Notes: a model not told the origin generated them from the sequence alone. A DNA stretch of 64,000 nt from Paracoccus xiamenensis (GCF_011308835.1 NZ_JAAOHY010000004.1:248001-312000), one strand, 5' to 3'. Shown: positions 46,835 to 57,822, numbered from the stretch's first letter. Numbers and translations: made by a program.

Positions 46835-48189
46835 CCGACACCACCCCCGATCTGGTCCCCGCACCGGCCACGCCCGCGCAGAATTCGCTGCTGGTCGCCG
46901 ATGCCCGCACCCGCCGCCGCAACGCCGCCGAGACCCGCTTTCGCGCTTATGGCATCATCGCCATCGGTCTGGCCATCGCGGCGCTGGTTTGGCTGCTCAG
47001 CACCATCATCGCCGATGGGGCCGGTGCCTTCCGGCAGACCTATGCGACCATCCCGGTCACGCTCGACGCCGCTGTCGTCGATCCCAAGGGCAACCGCGAC
47101 CCGGAGGAGATGAAGAAAGTCCTGACGCTCAGCTATGACAAGTTGCTGATCACGGGGATGCAGGACTATCTGGCGCAGGAAGGCATTCAGATTGCCGGGC
47201 TAAGCGATCAGGATGTGAAGGGCTTTCTGTCGGATCAGGCCAAGGCCAACCTGCGCGATGCGGTGCTGGCCGATCCCGCGCTGGTGGGCGAGGTGGTGAC
47301 CGTGCCGGCGCTGACTTCCTCGCGCATCGACGGATATTTCAAGGGTCGCGTCACCGCCGAGCAGGCCGCGCGCGACAGCAAGACCAGCCCAGAGCAGCTT
47401 CAGCTGGCGGACGCGCTGCATGCGAACGGTGCGCTGGAAACCCGCTTTAACAGCGATTTCATCACCAATGCCGATGCCTCGGAAACCCGGCCAGAGGCAG
47501 CAGGTCTGGGCGTGGCGATCCTCGGTTCGGCCTATATGATGCTGATCGTGCTGGTGCTGGCCCTGCCGATCGGGGTCGCGGCCTCGATCTACCTGGAGGA
47601 GTTCGCGCCGAAGAACCGCCTCACCGACCTGATCGAGGTGAATATCGCCAACCTGGCCGCCGTGCCGTCCATCGTCTACGGCATCCTTGGGCTGGCCGCC
47701 TTCATCAACTTCATGGGGCTGCCGCGTTCTGCACCCATCGTTGGCGGGTTGGTGCTGACCCTGATGACACTGCCGACGATCATTATCGCCACCCGTGCCG
47801 CGCTGAAGGCGGTGCCGCCGTCGATCCGCGACGCCGCCCTTGGGGTGGGTGCCAGCCGTATGCAGACGGTCTTTCACCATGTGCTGCCGCTGGCCATGCC
47901 CGGCATCCTGACCGGCACAATCATCGGTCTGGCCCATGCGCTTGGCGAAACCGCGCCGCTGCTGCTGATCGGCATGGTGGCTTTCGTGCAGGATTATCCC
48001 GACGCCCCGCCCGCCGGGCTTATGGACCCCACCTCGGCGCTGCCGGTGCAGATCTACAACTGGACCCGCCGCGCCGATCCGGCCTTCTTCGAACGGGCCG
48101 CAGGTGCGATCATCGTGCTGCTGGTCTTCCTTCTCATCATGAACCTGGCCGCCATCTGGCTGCGCCGCCGGTTCGAACGTCGCTGGTAA
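46831..48189 (+). CDS. pstA: Phosphate ABC transporter permease PstA, with DUF3333-type N-terminal region
   Basis: Inner membrane permease of 452 residues. The first membrane helix is at about residues 43-64. A periplasmic region of roughly 170 residues follows, the DUF3333-type insert known from alphaproteobacterial PstA, and the permease core begins with [21 protein letters not shown]. The ATPase-contact loop is [20 protein letters not shown]. The insert is not present in Escherichia coli PstA (about 296 residues). Whether it contacts PstS is not known. Confidence 0.93.
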   Translation: MTDTTPDLVPAPATPAQNSLLVADARTRRRNAAETRFRAYGIIAIGLAIAALVWLLSTIIADGAGAFRQTYATIPVTLDAAVVDPKGNRDPEEMKKVLTLSYDKLLITGMQDYLAQEGIQIAGLSDQDVKGFLSDQAKANLRDAVLADPALVGEVVTVPALTSSRIDGYFKGRVTAEQAARDSKTSPEQLQLADALHANGALETRFNSDFITNADASETRPEAAGLGVAILGSAYMMLIVLVLALPIGVAASIYLEEFAPKNRLTDLIEVNIANLAAVPSIVYGILGLAAFINFMGLPRSAPIVGGLVLTLMTLPTIIIATRAALKAVPPSIRDAALGVGASRMQTVFHHVLPLAMPGILTGTIIGLAHALGETAPLLLIGMVAFVQDYPDAPPAGLMDPTSALPVQIYNWTRRADPAFFERAAGAIIVLLVFLLIMNLAAIWLRRRFERRW

Positions 48190-48202
48190 CAAGGGGGCAA
48201 GG

Positions 48203-49009
48203 GTGAAAAACATGAATGTCATGGCGAATCTGGAGCGTAAATTGGCACAGGATGACATCAAGATCTCGGCCCGTGAGGTGCAGGTCTTCTATGGTGAAAA
48301 GCACGCCATCAAGGACGTGAATGTCGATATCCTCGACAAGACCGTCACCGCCTTCATCGGGCCGTCCGGCTGCGGAAAATCGACCTTCCTGCGCTGCATC
48401 AACCGCATGAACGACACCATCGACGCCGCCCGCGTCGAGGGGAAGATCGTCCTTGATGGCGAGGATATCTATGACAAGCGCGTCGACCCGGTGCAGCTGC
48501 GCGCCAAGGTCGGGATGGTGTTCCAGAAGCCGAACCCTTTCCCGAAGTCGATCTATGACAACGTCTCCTACGGGCCGCGCATTCATGGCCTTGCCCGCTC
48601 GCGCAGTGAACTGGACGAGATCGTCGAAAAATCGTTGCGCGGTGCCGCCCTGTGGAACGAGGTCAAGGACCGGCTGCACGAAGCCGGGACCGGCCTTTCG
48701 GGCGGTCAGCAGCAGCGCCTGTGCATCGCGCGTGCCGTGGCCACCCAGCCCGAGGTGCTGCTGATGGACGAGCCCTGTTCGGCGCTTGACCCCATCGCGA
48801 CCAGTCAGGTCGAGGAATTGATCGACCAGCTCCGGCAGGATTTCTCGGTCGTGATCGTGACGCATTCGATGCAACAGGCGGCACGCGTCAGCCAGAAAAC
48901 GGCGTTCTTCCACCTTGGCAACCTTGTCGAATATGGTGCGACGGACGACATCTTCACCAATCCGCAAGATCCGCGGACGGAAAGCTATATCTCGGGCCGG
49001 ATCGGCTGA
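48203..49009 (+). CDS. pstB: Phosphate ABC transporter ATP-binding protein
   Basis: ATPase subunit of 268 residues. Walker A is GPSGCGKST, the signature is [13 protein letters not shown] and Walker [13 protein letters not shown]; the Cys after DEP is typical of PstB. The H-loop is in [12 protein letters not shown]. The start is drawn at a GTG with GGGGG upstream; an ATG three codons later (48212) also has a possible site and cannot be ruled out. PstB with PhoU also helps signal phosphate status to the sensor kinase. Confidence 0.94.
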   Translation: MKNMNVMANLERKLAQDDIKISAREVQVFYGEKHAIKDVNVDILDKTVTAFIGPSGCGKSTFLRCINRMNDTIDAARVEGKIVLDGEDIYDKRVDPVQLRAKVGMVFQKPNPFPKSIYDNVSYGPRIHGLARSRSELDEIVEKSLRGAALWNEVKDRLHEAGTGLSGGQQQRLCIARAVATQPEVLLMDEPCSALDPIATSQVEELIDQLRQDFSVVIVTHSMQQAARVSQKTAFFHLGNLVEYGATDDIFTNPQDPRTESYISGRIG

Positions 49010-49030
49010 GGACGACAAGAGGAGCGAGAC

Positions 49031-49762
49031 GTGAGCAGTGAACAAAGACATATCGCATCGGCCTTCGACCGCGATCTGGAAACCATTCAGGCGCTGGTGG
49101 TGCGCATGGGCGGCATGGTCGAACGGGCCATCGCCGATGCCGCGACCGCGCTGGAAAAGCTGGACGAAGATCTGGCCGAAGACGTGCGCCGCCGCGACAA
49201 GGAAATCGACGCGCTGGATGCGCAGGTGAACGAAGAAGCCGCCCGCCTGATCGCCCTGCGCGCACCGACCGCAACCGATCTGCGGCTGGTGCTGACCGTC
49301 ATCAAGATCTCCGCCTCGTTGGAGCGGGTGGGGGATTACGCCAAGAACATGGCCAAGCGCAGTCATGTGCTGGCGACGCTGCCGTCGATCGACGGGGCCG
49401 GCATGGCGCTGCGGCGGATGTCGCATACCGTGGACCGGATGCTGAAAGACGCGCTCGACAGCTATATCCAGCGCGATGCCGTGCTGGCCAATGACGTGCG
49501 CGACCGCGATCTGGAAGTGGACCAGATGTATAACGCGCTGTTCCGCGAATTCCTGACCTATATGATGGAAGACCCGCGCAACATCACGCCTTGCATGCAT
49601 CTGCATTTCATCGCCAAGAACGTCGAACGCATGGGCGATCACGCCACCTCGATCGCGGAACAGGTGATCTATCTGGTCACCGGCGAGATGCCCGAAGAGG
49701 CGCGCCCCAAACGCGACGGCGTGGTGCATGCGCCCGAACTGCTGAACGAAGCCGAGGAATGA
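49031..49762 (+). CDS. phoU: Phosphate signalling protein PhoU
   Basis: Cytosolic protein of 243 residues that relays PstSCAB activity to the PhoR kinase. It has two three-helix PhoU repeats, each with the acidic metal-binding motif: DKEIDALDAQVNEEAARL in the first and RDLEVDQMYNALFREF in the second. The start is a GTG with GGAG upstream. The gene lies between pstB and phoB with short gaps (21 and 4 bases). Confidence 0.95.
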   Translation: MSSEQRHIASAFDRDLETIQALVVRMGGMVERAIADAATALEKLDEDLAEDVRRRDKEIDALDAQVNEEAARLIALRAPTATDLRLVLTVIKISASLERVGDYAKNMAKRSHVLATLPSIDGAGMALRRMSHTVDRMLKDALDSYIQRDAVLANDVRDRDLEVDQMYNALFREFLTYMMEDPRNITPCMHLHFIAKNVERMGDHATSIAEQVIYLVTGEMPEEARPKRDGVVHAPELLNEAEE

Positions 49763-49766
49763 GCAT

Positions 49767-50459
49767 ATGGCCCGCCGCCAAACCCCCTGCGTGCTGATCG
49801 TCGAAGATGAAGGCGCACAGCGCGAAGTGCTGAAATACAACCTCGAAGCCGAGGGTTTCGAGGTGGTCATGGCCGAAAACGGCGACGAGGCCCTGTTGCT
49901 GGTGGCCGAGGAAGACCCCGACCTGATCGTGCTGGACTGGATGCTGCCCAATGTCTCTGGGATCGAGATCTGCCGCCGCATCAAGGCCGATCCGGGCACC
50001 CGCCAGATCCCCATCGTGATGCTGTCGGCGCGTGGCGACGAGGTCGACCGCGTGCGCGGGCTGGAAACCGGGGCTGACGATTATGTGGTAAAGCCCTATT
50101 CGGTGGTCGAGTTGATGGCGCGGCTGCGCACGCAGCTGCGCCGGACCCGGCCCGCGACCATGGGCGAACGGCTCAGCTTTGCGGACATCATCCTTGATTC
50201 CGGCGAACATCGGGTGTTCCGGGGTGGGCAGGCGCTGCATCTCGGCCCGACCGAGTTCCGGCTGCTGTCGACGCTGATGGAAAAGCCCGGTCGGGTCTGG
50301 ACGCGTGAACAGTTGCTGGACCGGGTCTGGGGGCGCGACATCTATGTCGATACCCGCACCATCGACGTCCATGTCGGGCGGCTGCGCAAGGCGCTGATGA
50401 GCCATGGCGGCGACAATCCGGTGCGGACGGTGCGCGGTACGGGCTATGCGCTCGGCTAA
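49767..50459 (+). CDS. phoB: Phosphate regulon response regulator PhoB
   Basis: OmpR-type response regulator of 230 residues. The receiver domain has the acidic pair in VEDEGAQ, the phosphorylation site D57 (LIVLDWMLPNVSG) and the lysine in VVKPYS. The C-terminal winged helix, from about residue 128, ends in RTVRGTGYALG. It should bind the Pho box upstream of pstS. The PhoR sensor kinase is not in the operon or elsewhere in this window, unlike in many species where phoR is next to phoB or pstS. Confidence 0.95.
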   Translation: MARRQTPCVLIVEDEGAQREVLKYNLEAEGFEVVMAENGDEALLLVAEEDPDLIVLDWMLPNVSGIEICRRIKADPGTRQIPIVMLSARGDEVDRVRGLETGADDYVVKPYSVVELMARLRTQLRRTRPATMGERLSFADIILDSGEHRVFRGGQALHLGPTEFRLLSTLMEKPGRVWTREQLLDRVWGRDIYVDTRTIDVHVGRLRKALMSHGGDNPVRTVRGTGYALG

Positions 50460-50468
50460 GGCCGGTAA

Positions 50469-51188
50469 TCAGAAATCCAGCTGGGCGTAATGCGGTGCCG
50501 GGTGAAGCCCCGGCACCTGATCGGCCAGCACGCTGCGAAAGGCCGGGCGGGACTTGATCGTGGCGTACCATTGGCGCACCAGATCCGAACGGTCCCAGTC
50601 CACGTCCGAGATATAATCCAGGCAGGAAAAATGTGCGGCGGCGGCGAAATCGGCGATGCTCAGCGTCGGGCCAGCCAGCCAGCGGCGCTCTTCCAACAGG
50701 CTGTGCATATAGTCGATATGGGCTTTGACCGCAGCCAGCCCCGACTTGACCACGCGTGAATCGGGATAGCCGGTCTTCTGGACCTTCTTCCACACACGCT
50801 CGGTCAGGACGGGCCGAGTCACCTCGGCGTTGAATTTGTCGTCGAACCAGGCGCACAACCGGCGCACCTCGTACCGGCCGGCAGCGCTGTCGGGCATCAG
50901 GGGCGGGGTCGGGACGGTTTCGTCCAGATATTCGCAGATCGCCTGGCTTTCGGCCAACAGCATGCCGTCATGGCGCAGCACCGGGATCTTGCCCGCCGGA
51001 TTGCGGCGGAACAGTTCGGGGCCCTGTTCCCAGTAACGTTCCTCGGCCAGTTCGACCTCGATCCGCTTTTCGGCCAGCACCAGCCGGACCTTGCGCGAAA
51101 ACGGCGACAAGGGCGTGTGATACAGCCGCGAGGGCTGGCCAGCGGCGCGGCTGGTGACGGGGGCGGACGGGGCATATGGGTCGGTCAT
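50469..51188 (-). CDS. Glutathione S-transferase-like protein, probably FzlA type
   Basis: Protein of 239 residues with a GST fold. The thioredoxin-like N-terminal part is LYHTPLSPFSRKVRLVLAEK, with NPAGKIPVL and ESQAICEYLDET; the C-terminal helical part has WFDDKFNAEV and SIADFAAAAHFSCLDYI. The ending, SRPAFRSVL...HYAQLDF, resembles as I remember it FzlA of Caulobacter, a GST-like FtsZ-binding protein needed for constriction that does not act as a normal transferase. If this is right, the gene is a cell-division factor; a plain GST is the alternative. It is convergent with phoB, with 9 bases between stops. Confidence 0.75.
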   Translation of the reverse strand: MTDPYAPSAPVTSRAAGQPSRLYHTPLSPFSRKVRLVLAEKRIEVELAEERYWEQGPELFRRNPAGKIPVLRHDGMLLAESQAICEYLDETVPTPPLMPDSAAGRYEVRRLCAWFDDKFNAEVTRPVLTERVWKKVQKTGYPDSRVVKSGLAAVKAHIDYMHSLLEERRWLAGPTLSIADFAAAAHFSCLDYISDVDWDRSDLVRQWYATIKSRPAFRSVLADQVPGLHPAPHYAQLDF

Positions 51189-51316
51189 GGCCAAGGTGAT
51201 ACGCGATCGGGCGGGTCGGTTTCAACTGTGCGCGATCCGCTTCGGCCGCGTCCCGCCTGCATTGCCCCCGGCGGGGCGGGGCGTTATGTCATAGGCGCAG
51301 GCAGGAAAGGGCAAGG

Positions 51317-52234
51317 ATGGCATATAAGGTCTTCATCGACGGCGAGGCCGGTACGACCGGCTTGCAGATCCGTGACCGCCTTGCGGGGCGCGACGATATC
51401 CGGCTGATCCAGATCGATCCCGATCTGCGCAAGGATGCCGATGCCCGCCGCGCCTGCTTTGCCGAAGCCGATGTTGCGATCCTGTGCCTGCCTGACGCGG
51501 CAGCGAAGGAAGCGGTGGCGCTGTCGGCTGATCTGCCGGTGCGGATCATCGACGCCTCAACCGCGCATCGGGTCGATCCCGAATGGGTTTACGGCTTTGC
51601 CGAACTGACGCCGGCGGCGCGCGGCCGGATCGCCTCGGCGCGGCTGGTCAGCAATCCGGGCTGCTATGCGACCGGCGCCATCGCCATGATCCGCCCGCTG
51701 CTGGCGGCGGGGCTGATCGCGCCGGACGATGCTTTGGCGATCAATGCCGTCTCGGGCTATACCGGCGGCGGCAATGCGCTGATCGCCGAATATGAAAACG
51801 GGACAGCGCCGGATTTCTTCCTTTATGCGCTGGCGCAAAGCCACAAGCACATCCCCGAGATCATGGGCATGACCGGCCTGCAGGTGCAGCCGGTCTTTGC
51901 GCCCTCGGTCGGGAATTTCGCGCAGGGCATGGCGGTGTCGCTGCCGCTGTATCTGGGCGATGATCTGACGCTGTCGAACCTGCACGGGGCGCTGGCGCAG
52001 CACTATGCCGGGGCCGAATTCGTCCGCGTCCGCGAGGCCGAAGAAATCGGCGCCCGCGTCGACCCGCAGGCGCTGAACGGCACCAACATGATGGAGATCT
52101 CGGTCCATGGCGACGACGCGGCGGATTGCGCGGTCGTCGTGGCGGTGCTGGACAATCTGGGCAAGGGCGCGTCTGGTGCGGCGGTCCAGAACCTGAACAT
52201 CATGCTGGGCATCGACGAAGGGGCAGGACTATGA
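51317..52234 (+). CDS. argC: N-acetyl-gamma-glutamyl-phosphate reductase, short type
   Basis: ArgC reduces N-acetylglutamyl phosphate to the semialdehyde in arginine synthesis. The 305-residue length and the N-terminus [18 protein letters not shown] mark the short (type 2) form. The catalytic cysteine is C116 in SNPGCYATG. Conserved substrate-side blocks are [16 protein letters not shown] and [20 protein letters not shown] region covers the start. Its stop overlaps the gpmI start by 4 bases. Confidence 0.94.
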   Translation: MAYKVFIDGEAGTTGLQIRDRLAGRDDIRLIQIDPDLRKDADARRACFAEADVAILCLPDAAAKEAVALSADLPVRIIDASTAHRVDPEWVYGFAELTPAARGRIASARLVSNPGCYATGAIAMIRPLLAAGLIAPDDALAINAVSGYTGGGNALIAEYENGTAPDFFLYALAQSHKHIPEIMGMTGLQVQPVFAPSVGNFAQGMAVSLPLYLGDDLTLSNLHGALAQHYAGAEFVRVREAEEIGARVDPQALNGTNMMEISVHGDDAADCAVVVAVLDNLGKGASGAAVQNLNIMLGIDEGAGL

Positions 52235-53760
52235 GCGGCAAGAAACCGGTTGTTCTGTGCATTCTGGACGGTTGGGGGATTTCCGACCGGCCCGAACAAA
52301 GCGCGCCGGATCAGGCGAATACGCCCACGATGGACCGGCTGCTGGCGACTTGCCCGCATTCGACGTTGATAACCTATGGCCCCGATGTGGGGCTGCCGAA
52401 GGGCCAGATGGGAAATTCCGAGGTCGGTCACACCAATATCGGCGCCGGCCGCGTGGTGGCGATGGATCTGGGGCAGATCGACCTGGCCATCGAAGACGGC
52501 AGCTATTACGCGAATACCGGGCTTGGCGATTTCATTGAAAAGCTGAAGGCGACCGGCGGCACCGCGCATCTGATGGGCGTGGTGTCGGATGGCGGCGTGC
52601 ATGGGCACATCCAGCATGTCCTCGCCTCGGCCCGTGCTGTCGCTGAAAAGGGTGTGCCGGTGGTGATCCACGCGATCACCGACGGGCGCGACGTGCCACC
52701 GAAATCAGCCATGGGCTTCATGACCGAACTGCAGGGCAGCCTGCCCGATGGCGTGCGGATCGGCACCGTGATCGGGCGCTATTTCGCGATGGATCGAGAC
52801 AATCGCTGGGACCGGGTGGGCCGCGCTTATGCCGCGATGGTGGCCGGACAGGCAGAGTTCAGCGCGCCAGATGCGGCGCATGCGGTCGAAGCGGCCTATG
52901 CCCGAGATGAGACGGATGAATTCATCCAGCCGACGCTTGTCGCGGATTATGCGGGCGCGAAGGATGGCGACGGCTTTTTCTGCCTGAACTTCCGCGCCGA
53001 TCGCGCGCGCGAAATCCTGTCGGCTATCGGCCAGCCCGATTTCAACGCCTTCGACACTGGTGTGCGCCCGAAATGGGCGGCTTTGCTGGGGATGGTCGAT
53101 TATTCCGCCACGCATGACACCTTCATGACTGCCGCCTATCCCAAGCGGCAGGTCGAGAATACCCTGGGCGCATGGGTGGCGAAGCAGGGGCTCAGCCAGT
53201 TCCATTTGGCCGAGACCGAGAAATATCCGCATGTCACCTTCTTCCTGAACGGCGGCAAGGAAGCACCCGAACCGGGCGAGGACCGGCATATGCCCGCCAG
53301 CCCCAAGGTCGCGACCTATGATCTGCAGCCCGAAATGGCCGCGGATGAGGTCGGCGATTGGTTCGTGCGGGCGATCGAGGAAGGCTATGACCTGATCGTG
53401 GTCAATTTCGCCAATCCCGACATGGTCGGCCATACCGGCAGCCTGCCGGCGGCGGTGCTGGCCTGCGAGGCCGTGGACCGCAATCTGGGCCGGGCAATGG
53501 ATGCCTTGGCGAAGGCGGGCGGCGCGGCGGTCATCATCGCCGATCATGGCAATTGCGAAACCATGATCGACCCGGCGACGGGCGGGCCGCATACCGCCCA
53601 TACCACCAACCCGGTACCGGTCATCGTGGTCGGCGATCCCGCAGCCGACGCCTTGCGGCCCGGCGGACGTCTGGCCGATGTGGCGCCCACGGTGCTGGAT
53701 CTGATGGGGCTGGAACTGCCCCCCGAAATGACCGGCCGGAGCCTGATCGAGCGCGCATGA
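52231..53760 (+). CDS. gpmI: 2,3-bisphosphoglycerate-independent phosphoglycerate mutase
   Basis: Glycolytic enzyme of 509 residues that interconverts 3- and 2-phosphoglycerate using Mn2+. The metal site begins in [10 protein letters not shown], and the phosphoserine nucleophile is S63 in [14 protein letters not shown]. Further metal ligands appear in [12 protein letters not shown] and in IIADHGNCE, and the ending TGRSLIERA is common. The ATG was chosen at the ATGA overlap with argC. A 35-codon open extension lies inside argC and is not likely real. The EnvC-like gene overlaps its stop. Confidence 0.96.
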   Translation: MSGKKPVVLCILDGWGISDRPEQSAPDQANTPTMDRLLATCPHSTLITYGPDVGLPKGQMGNSEVGHTNIGAGRVVAMDLGQIDLAIEDGSYYANTGLGDFIEKLKATGGTAHLMGVVSDGGVHGHIQHVLASARAVAEKGVPVVIHAITDGRDVPPKSAMGFMTELQGSLPDGVRIGTVIGRYFAMDRDNRWDRVGRAYAAMVAGQAEFSAPDAAHAVEAAYARDETDEFIQPTLVADYAGAKDGDGFFCLNFRADRAREILSAIGQPDFNAFDTGVRPKWAALLGMVDYSATHDTFMTAAYPKRQVENTLGAWVAKQGLSQFHLAETEKYPHVTFFLNGGKEAPEPGEDRHMPASPKVATYDLQPEMAADEVGDWFVRAIEEGYDLIVVNFANPDMVGHTGSLPAAVLACEAVDRNLGRAMDALAKAGGAAVIIADHGNCETMIDPATGGPHTAHTTNPVPVIVVGDPAADALRPGGRLADVAPTVLDLMGLELPPEMTGRSLIERA

Positions 53761-54962
53761 AACGATTTCTGCCTTTCGCGCTGATCGCCGCGCTGGCGCT
53801 GCCCGCCGGTGCCAGCAATGCCCAGTCCGGGGGCGGCGACGACCCCGGCGAAGATGCCGCCCGTGCGGCCTTCCAGCTGCGCGAGGCGACTGGCCGGCTG
53901 GAAGACGCATTGACCAAGGACGATCAGGTCACCGCGCTGACAGACATGATCCACGCCTATGAAACGGGGCTGACGGCCATGCGCGCAGGGCTGCGTCAGG
54001 CCGGCATCCGCGAACAGGAAATCCGCACCGAATGGGAGGCGCGCCGGGCCGATCTGTCGAAGATCATCGGGGTGATGACAGCGATGGAGCGCTCGCCCGA
54101 GACGCTGATGCTGCTGCACCCGGCGGGGCCAGAGGCCACGGCGCGGTCGGGCATGATCATGTCCAGCGTCGTGCCCGGCCTGCGCGAGGAGGCCGACCGG
54201 CTGAAGGCGGGGCTCGACAACATCGCAGAGGTGCGCGTGCTGCAAGAGGACGCGGCCAATACCCTCGCCGAAGGCTTGGGCCGCGTGCAGGAAGCGCGGC
54301 GGCTGCTGGCCAGTGCCGCCAACGACCGCTCGACCATGCCCAAGCGCTTTGCCGACAACCCCGAGGAGTTGCAGGCACTGGAAAAATCGGCGGCAACGCT
54401 TGACGGCTTTGCCGAAGGCATTGCTGACATGGAATCCGATGTCGGCCCGCCACTGGCCGATTTCGAAGGCGCGCAGGGCTCGCTGTCGCTGCCGGTCATG
54501 GGGCAGGTGCTGCGCCGCTATCAGGAAGCCGACGCGGCCGGGATCGAACGCCCGGGACTGGTCATTGCCACACCACCCGCAGCGCTGGTGACGACGCCAT
54601 GGCCCGCGACGATCCGTTACCGGGGGCCGCTGCTGGATTACGGCAATGTGATGATCCTCGAACCGTCGAAGGATTATCTGTTGGTTCTGGCCGGCATGGC
54701 GCAGGTCTTCGGCGAGGTCGGCGACGTGCTGGCCGCCGGCGAACCCGTTGGTCTCATGGGCGGAACAGAGCCGCCGGCGCAGGAATTTGGCATTGATTTC
54801 GTGGTCAATGCCGCGACCGGGAAAGGTGCCGACCGCACGGAAACGCTGTATCTCGAACTGCGCCGGGACAAGCAAACGCTAGACCCGGCCGAGTGGTTCG
54901 TGCTCAATCACATTGTCGACCAAACGCAGAAGCAGGCTGAAGGACAGGCGGACACGCAATGA
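53757..54962 (+). CDS. EnvC-like murein hydrolase activator with degenerate LytM domain
   Basis: Exported protein of 401 residues. A signal peptide (about 22 residues, ending GASNA) is followed by a long helical coiled-coil region to about residue 260. The C-terminal part is an M23/LytM-like domain (GPLLDYGNVMILEPSKDYLLVLAGM and VFGEVGDVLAAGEPVGLMG). The histidine and aspartate metal ligands of active M23 peptidases are not present, as in EnvC, which activates amidases instead of cutting peptidoglycan itself. It overlaps gpmI by 4 bases and the downstream protease by 4 bases. Context and layout support a role in cell separation. Confidence 0.82.
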   Translation: MKRFLPFALIAALALPAGASNAQSGGGDDPGEDAARAAFQLREATGRLEDALTKDDQVTALTDMIHAYETGLTAMRAGLRQAGIREQEIRTEWEARRADLSKIIGVMTAMERSPETLMLLHPAGPEATARSGMIMSSVVPGLREEADRLKAGLDNIAEVRVLQEDAANTLAEGLGRVQEARRLLASAANDRSTMPKRFADNPEELQALEKSAATLDGFAEGIADMESDVGPPLADFEGAQGSLSLPVMGQVLRRYQEADAAGIERPGLVIATPPAALVTTPWPATIRYRGPLLDYGNVMILEPSKDYLLVLAGMAQVFGEVGDVLAAGEPVGLMGGTEPPAQEFGIDFVVNAATGKGADRTETLYLELRRDKQTLDPAEWFVLNHIVDQTQKQAEGQADTQ

Positions 54963-56452
54963 AGAACTATCTGATCGCGGGCATCGGCGGCACTCTGGCC
55001 GGTCTTTTGCTGACCACGCAGCTTGCCGGGCCGATCCTGGCGCAGGACGCTTCCAGCAATGCGGACGTGTACGAACAGCTGGACCTGTTCGGAAATGTCT
55101 TTGAACAGGTGCGCGGCCAATATGTCGAGGAAACCGACGCCAAGAAACTGATCGAGGCGGCCATCAACGGCATGCTGCAATCGCTGGACCCGCATTCCTC
55201 GTTCCTGCCGGCCGACGATTACGAGGACATGCAGACCCAGACCCGCGGCAGCTTCGGCGGCTTGGGGATCGAGGTCGGGCAGGAAGACGGTCTGGTCAAG
55301 GTCATCTCGCCCATGGATGACACCCCCGCTGCGGAAGCAGGCGTGAAGGCCGGCGATTTCATCACCCATGTCAACAGCGAGCCGCTTATGGGGCTGACGC
55401 TGGATCAGTCGGTCGACCTGATGCGCGGCGAGATCGGGTCCGAAGTCACCATCACCATCCTGCGCGAGGGCGAACAGGAGCCCTTCGATCTGAAGATGAT
55501 CCGCGACACCATCAAGCTGACCGCCGTGAAGGGCCGGACCGAGGGCCACGTCGTGGTGCTGCGCGTTGCCACCTTCAACGACGAAACCATGTCCTCGCTG
55601 GAAGCCGATCTGAAAATGGCCGTCGACGAGATCGGCGGCATCGACAAGGTGACCGGCTTCGTCATCGACCTGCGCAACAACCCCGGCGGGCTGCTGGATC
55701 AGGCAATCTACGTGTCGGACGCGTTCCTGGACAAGGGCGAGATCGTCTCGACCCGCGGCCGCACGCCCGAAGAAAGCGAACGCTGGAACGCCACGCCGGG
55801 CGATCTGGCCGAAGGCAAGCCGGTTGTGGTGCTGATCAACCGCGGCTCTGCCAGCGCGTCCGAGATCGTGACCGGGGCGCTTCAGGACCATCGCCGCGCC
55901 ATCGTCGTGGGCGAAAAGTCCTTCGGCAAGGGCTCGGTCCAGACGGTGCTGCCGGTGACCTCGGACAGCGCCATGCGGCTGACCACGGCACGCTATTACA
56001 CCCCCTCGGGCCGGTCGATTCAGGCGCTGGGGATCAATCCCGACATCATCGTCGCTCAGCCCCGTCCCAAGCCCGAAGAGGAGGACGAGGACCAGCCGCG
56101 CACCGAATCCAGCTTCTCGACCTCCGAGGCTGAACTGCGGGGCGCACTGAACAATGACAGCTATTCCGACGAGGAAAAGCGTCAGCTGGAAGAAGAAGCC
56201 GCCGAGGTCGAGGCGACCGCCAAGCTGCGCGAGGAGGATTATCAGATGGCCTATGCCATCGACATCCTGAAAGGCCTTTCGGCGGTGGATTTCCGCGCCG
56301 ATGCGGTACCTGAATCCGCCAAACCCGCCACCACCGGCGAGGATTCCGGCACCGAGGGCACCCCCGCCACCGACGCGCCGGAAATGGAAGATGACGGCGG
56401 CGCACCAGGCGAAGGTGCCGCCGAGGCCCCCGCGACCGAAGGCACGCAATGA
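54959..56452 (+). CDS. C-terminal processing peptidase (S41, CtpA-type)
   Basis: Periplasmic protease of 497 residues. The N-terminus has one hydrophobic signal or anchor segment ([20 protein letters not shown]). A PDZ domain is at about residues 90-175 ([17 protein letters not shown]). The S41 catalytic domain holds the serine in GSASASEIV, near residue 300, and the lysine in [11 protein letters not shown]. The C-terminal ~130 residues are acidic and rich in Glu, Ala and Pro. Such proteases trim peptidoglycan enzymes or other periplasmic proteins. It is coupled to the EnvC-like gene before it and rppH after it by ATGA overlaps. Confidence 0.93.
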   Translation: MKNYLIAGIGGTLAGLLLTTQLAGPILAQDASSNADVYEQLDLFGNVFEQVRGQYVEETDAKKLIEAAINGMLQSLDPHSSFLPADDYEDMQTQTRGSFGGLGIEVGQEDGLVKVISPMDDTPAAEAGVKAGDFITHVNSEPLMGLTLDQSVDLMRGEIGSEVTITILREGEQEPFDLKMIRDTIKLTAVKGRTEGHVVVLRVATFNDETMSSLEADLKMAVDEIGGIDKVTGFVIDLRNNPGGLLDQAIYVSDAFLDKGEIVSTRGRTPEESERWNATPGDLAEGKPVVVLINRGSASASEIVTGALQDHRRAIVVGEKSFGKGSVQTVLPVTSDSAMRLTTARYYTPSGRSIQALGINPDIIVAQPRPKPEEEDEDQPRTESSFSTSEAELRGALNNDSYSDEEKRQLEEEAAEVEATAKLREEDYQMAYAIDILKGLSAVDFRADAVPESAKPATTGEDSGTEGTPATDAPEMEDDGGAPGEGAAEAPATEGTQ

Positions 56453-56946
56453 CCGAGGGCGGCGAACGGTTGGGGCCGGGGGGGCTTCCCTACCGGCCCG
56501 GCGCGGGTGTGGTGCTGGTCAATGACGACGGGCTGATCTGGGCCGGGCTGCGCATCGACAGCACGGTCGAGGCCTGGCAGATGCCGCAGGGCGGGATCGA
56601 CCCCGGCGAGGATCCGCTGGAGGCCGCGATCCGCGAGCTGGGCGAGGAAACCGGCCTGCCCTCGACTGCGGTCGAGGTCGTCGCCGAGACCGCCGACTGG
56701 GCCTATTACGACCTGCCGGGCGAATTGGTCGGCAAGATCTGGAAGGGCAAGTTCGGTGGGCAGCGGCAGAAATGGGTGCTGATGCGCTTTACCGGCCAGG
56801 ACGACCAGATCGACATCGCAACCGAGCATCCCGAATTCGCCAGATGGGCGTGGATGCGCGCCGATGATCTGTTGGCTGCCATCGTGCCCTTCAAGCGGTC
56901 GCTCTACGAAGACATCTTCAAAGAGTTTCGTGACCATCTGGCATGA
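56449..56946 (+). CDS. rppH: RNA pyrophosphohydrolase RppH
   Basis: Nudix hydrolase of 165 residues that removes pyrophosphate from the 5' end of mRNA and starts decay. The Nudix box is present with the pattern G-x5-E-x7-REL-x-EE-x-G around residues 47-70. The N-terminal [21 protein letters not shown] and QMPQGGID segments match RppH. The C-terminal region has [15 protein letters not shown], a typical feature. Its ATG overlaps the protease stop by 4 bases. Confidence 0.93.
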   Translation: MTEGGERLGPGGLPYRPGAGVVLVNDDGLIWAGLRIDSTVEAWQMPQGGIDPGEDPLEAAIRELGEETGLPSTAVEVVAETADWAYYDLPGELVGKIWKGKFGGQRQKWVLMRFTGQDDQIDIATEHPEFARWAWMRADDLLAAIVPFKRSLYEDIFKEFRDHLA

Positions 56947-56972
56947 AAAAAGGGCGGCCAAGTGCCGCCCTT
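56945..56972 (-). terminator. Terminator for the LOG-family gene, possibly bidirectional
   Basis: A perfect 9-bp stem, AAGGGCGGC with GCCGCCCTT, has a 5-base loop. On the minus strand it is followed by TTTTTT, so it should end the LOG-family transcript. On the plus strand it follows the rppH stop without a good T-run. It extends into the last bases of rppH. Confidence 0.85.
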
Positions 56973-56991
56973 ACGCATTGAAGGTATGACG

Positions 56992-57822
56992 CTAGTCGCA
57001 GGCGTCTGGGTCATAGGCGTCGATGATCGCCACCGCCTCGGCTGCGGTATCGACATATTCGAACAGATTCAGGTCCTCGGCGCTGATGGTGCCAGCTTCG
57101 GCAAGCGCCTTCCAGTCCAGAACGCTGTCCCAGAAATCGCGCCCGAACAACAGGATCGGCACGCGTTTCATACGCCCGGTCTGGATCAGGGTCAGGGTTT
57201 CGAACATCTCGTCAAGCGTGCCGAAGCCGCCCGGGAAGATGGTGATGGCGCGGGCGCGCAGCAGGAAATGCATCTTGCGAATGGCAAAATAATGGAAGTT
57301 GAAGGACAGGTCCGGCGTCACATATTCGTTCGGCGCCTGTTCATGGGGCAGAACGATCCCCAGCCCGATCGACTGACCGCCCGCATCATGGGCGCCCTTG
57401 TTGCCAGCCTCCATCACGCCCGGCCCGCCGCCGGTGCAGATGACGAATTCGCGCCCGTAAGTTTGCTGGCTGCGCTCGGTCATGAGTCTGGCGAACTCAT
57501 AGGCCTCATCATAATATTTCGACAATTCGGCCATCACCGGCGTGCGCGCCCGGTCCTTGTGCTCGGGCGCGGGGATGCGCGCACCGCCGAACATCACAAC
57601 GGTCGATTCGATGCCGCGTTCGTCCATGATCATCTGCGGCTTCAGAAGTTCCAGTTGCAGGCGGATCGCCCGCATTTCCTCACGCAGCAGGAAATCCATA
57701 TCGGCAAAGGCCAGCTTATAGGCCGGGTTCCGGGTCTGCGGCGTGTCCGGTGTCTGCTGCGCCGACTGTGCATCTTCGCGGCTATGCGGGAAGGGATGGG
57801 CGCGGGCTTCGTCTTCGGTCAT
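56992..57822 (-). CDS. LOG-family (TIGR00730-like) nucleotide-binding protein
   Basis: Protein of 276 residues with the Rossmann-like lysine decarboxylase-like fold of the LOG family. It carries [28 protein letters not shown] and [15 protein letters not shown], the phosphate and sugar motifs of nucleoside 5'-monophosphate phosphoribohydrolases. Small members make cytokinins in plants and some bacteria; long members such as this hydrolyse AMP-like nucleotides or act in other ways. The start giving [11 protein letters not shown] was chosen, with AGAGG upstream; 20 more codons are open upstream. It is divergent from dapD. Confidence 0.85.
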   Translation of the reverse strand: MTEDEARAHPFPHSREDAQSAQQTPDTPQTRNPAYKLAFADMDFLLREEMRAIRLQLELLKPQMIMDERGIESTVVMFGGARIPAPEHKDRARTPVMAELSKYYDEAYEFARLMTERSQQTYGREFVICTGGGPGVMEAGNKGAHDAGGQSIGLGIVLPHEQAPNEYVTPDLSFNFHYFAIRKMHFLLRARAITIFPGGFGTLDEMFETLTLIQTGRMKRVPILLFGRDFWDSVLDWKALAEAGTISAEDLNLFEYVDTAAEAVAIIDAYDPDACD

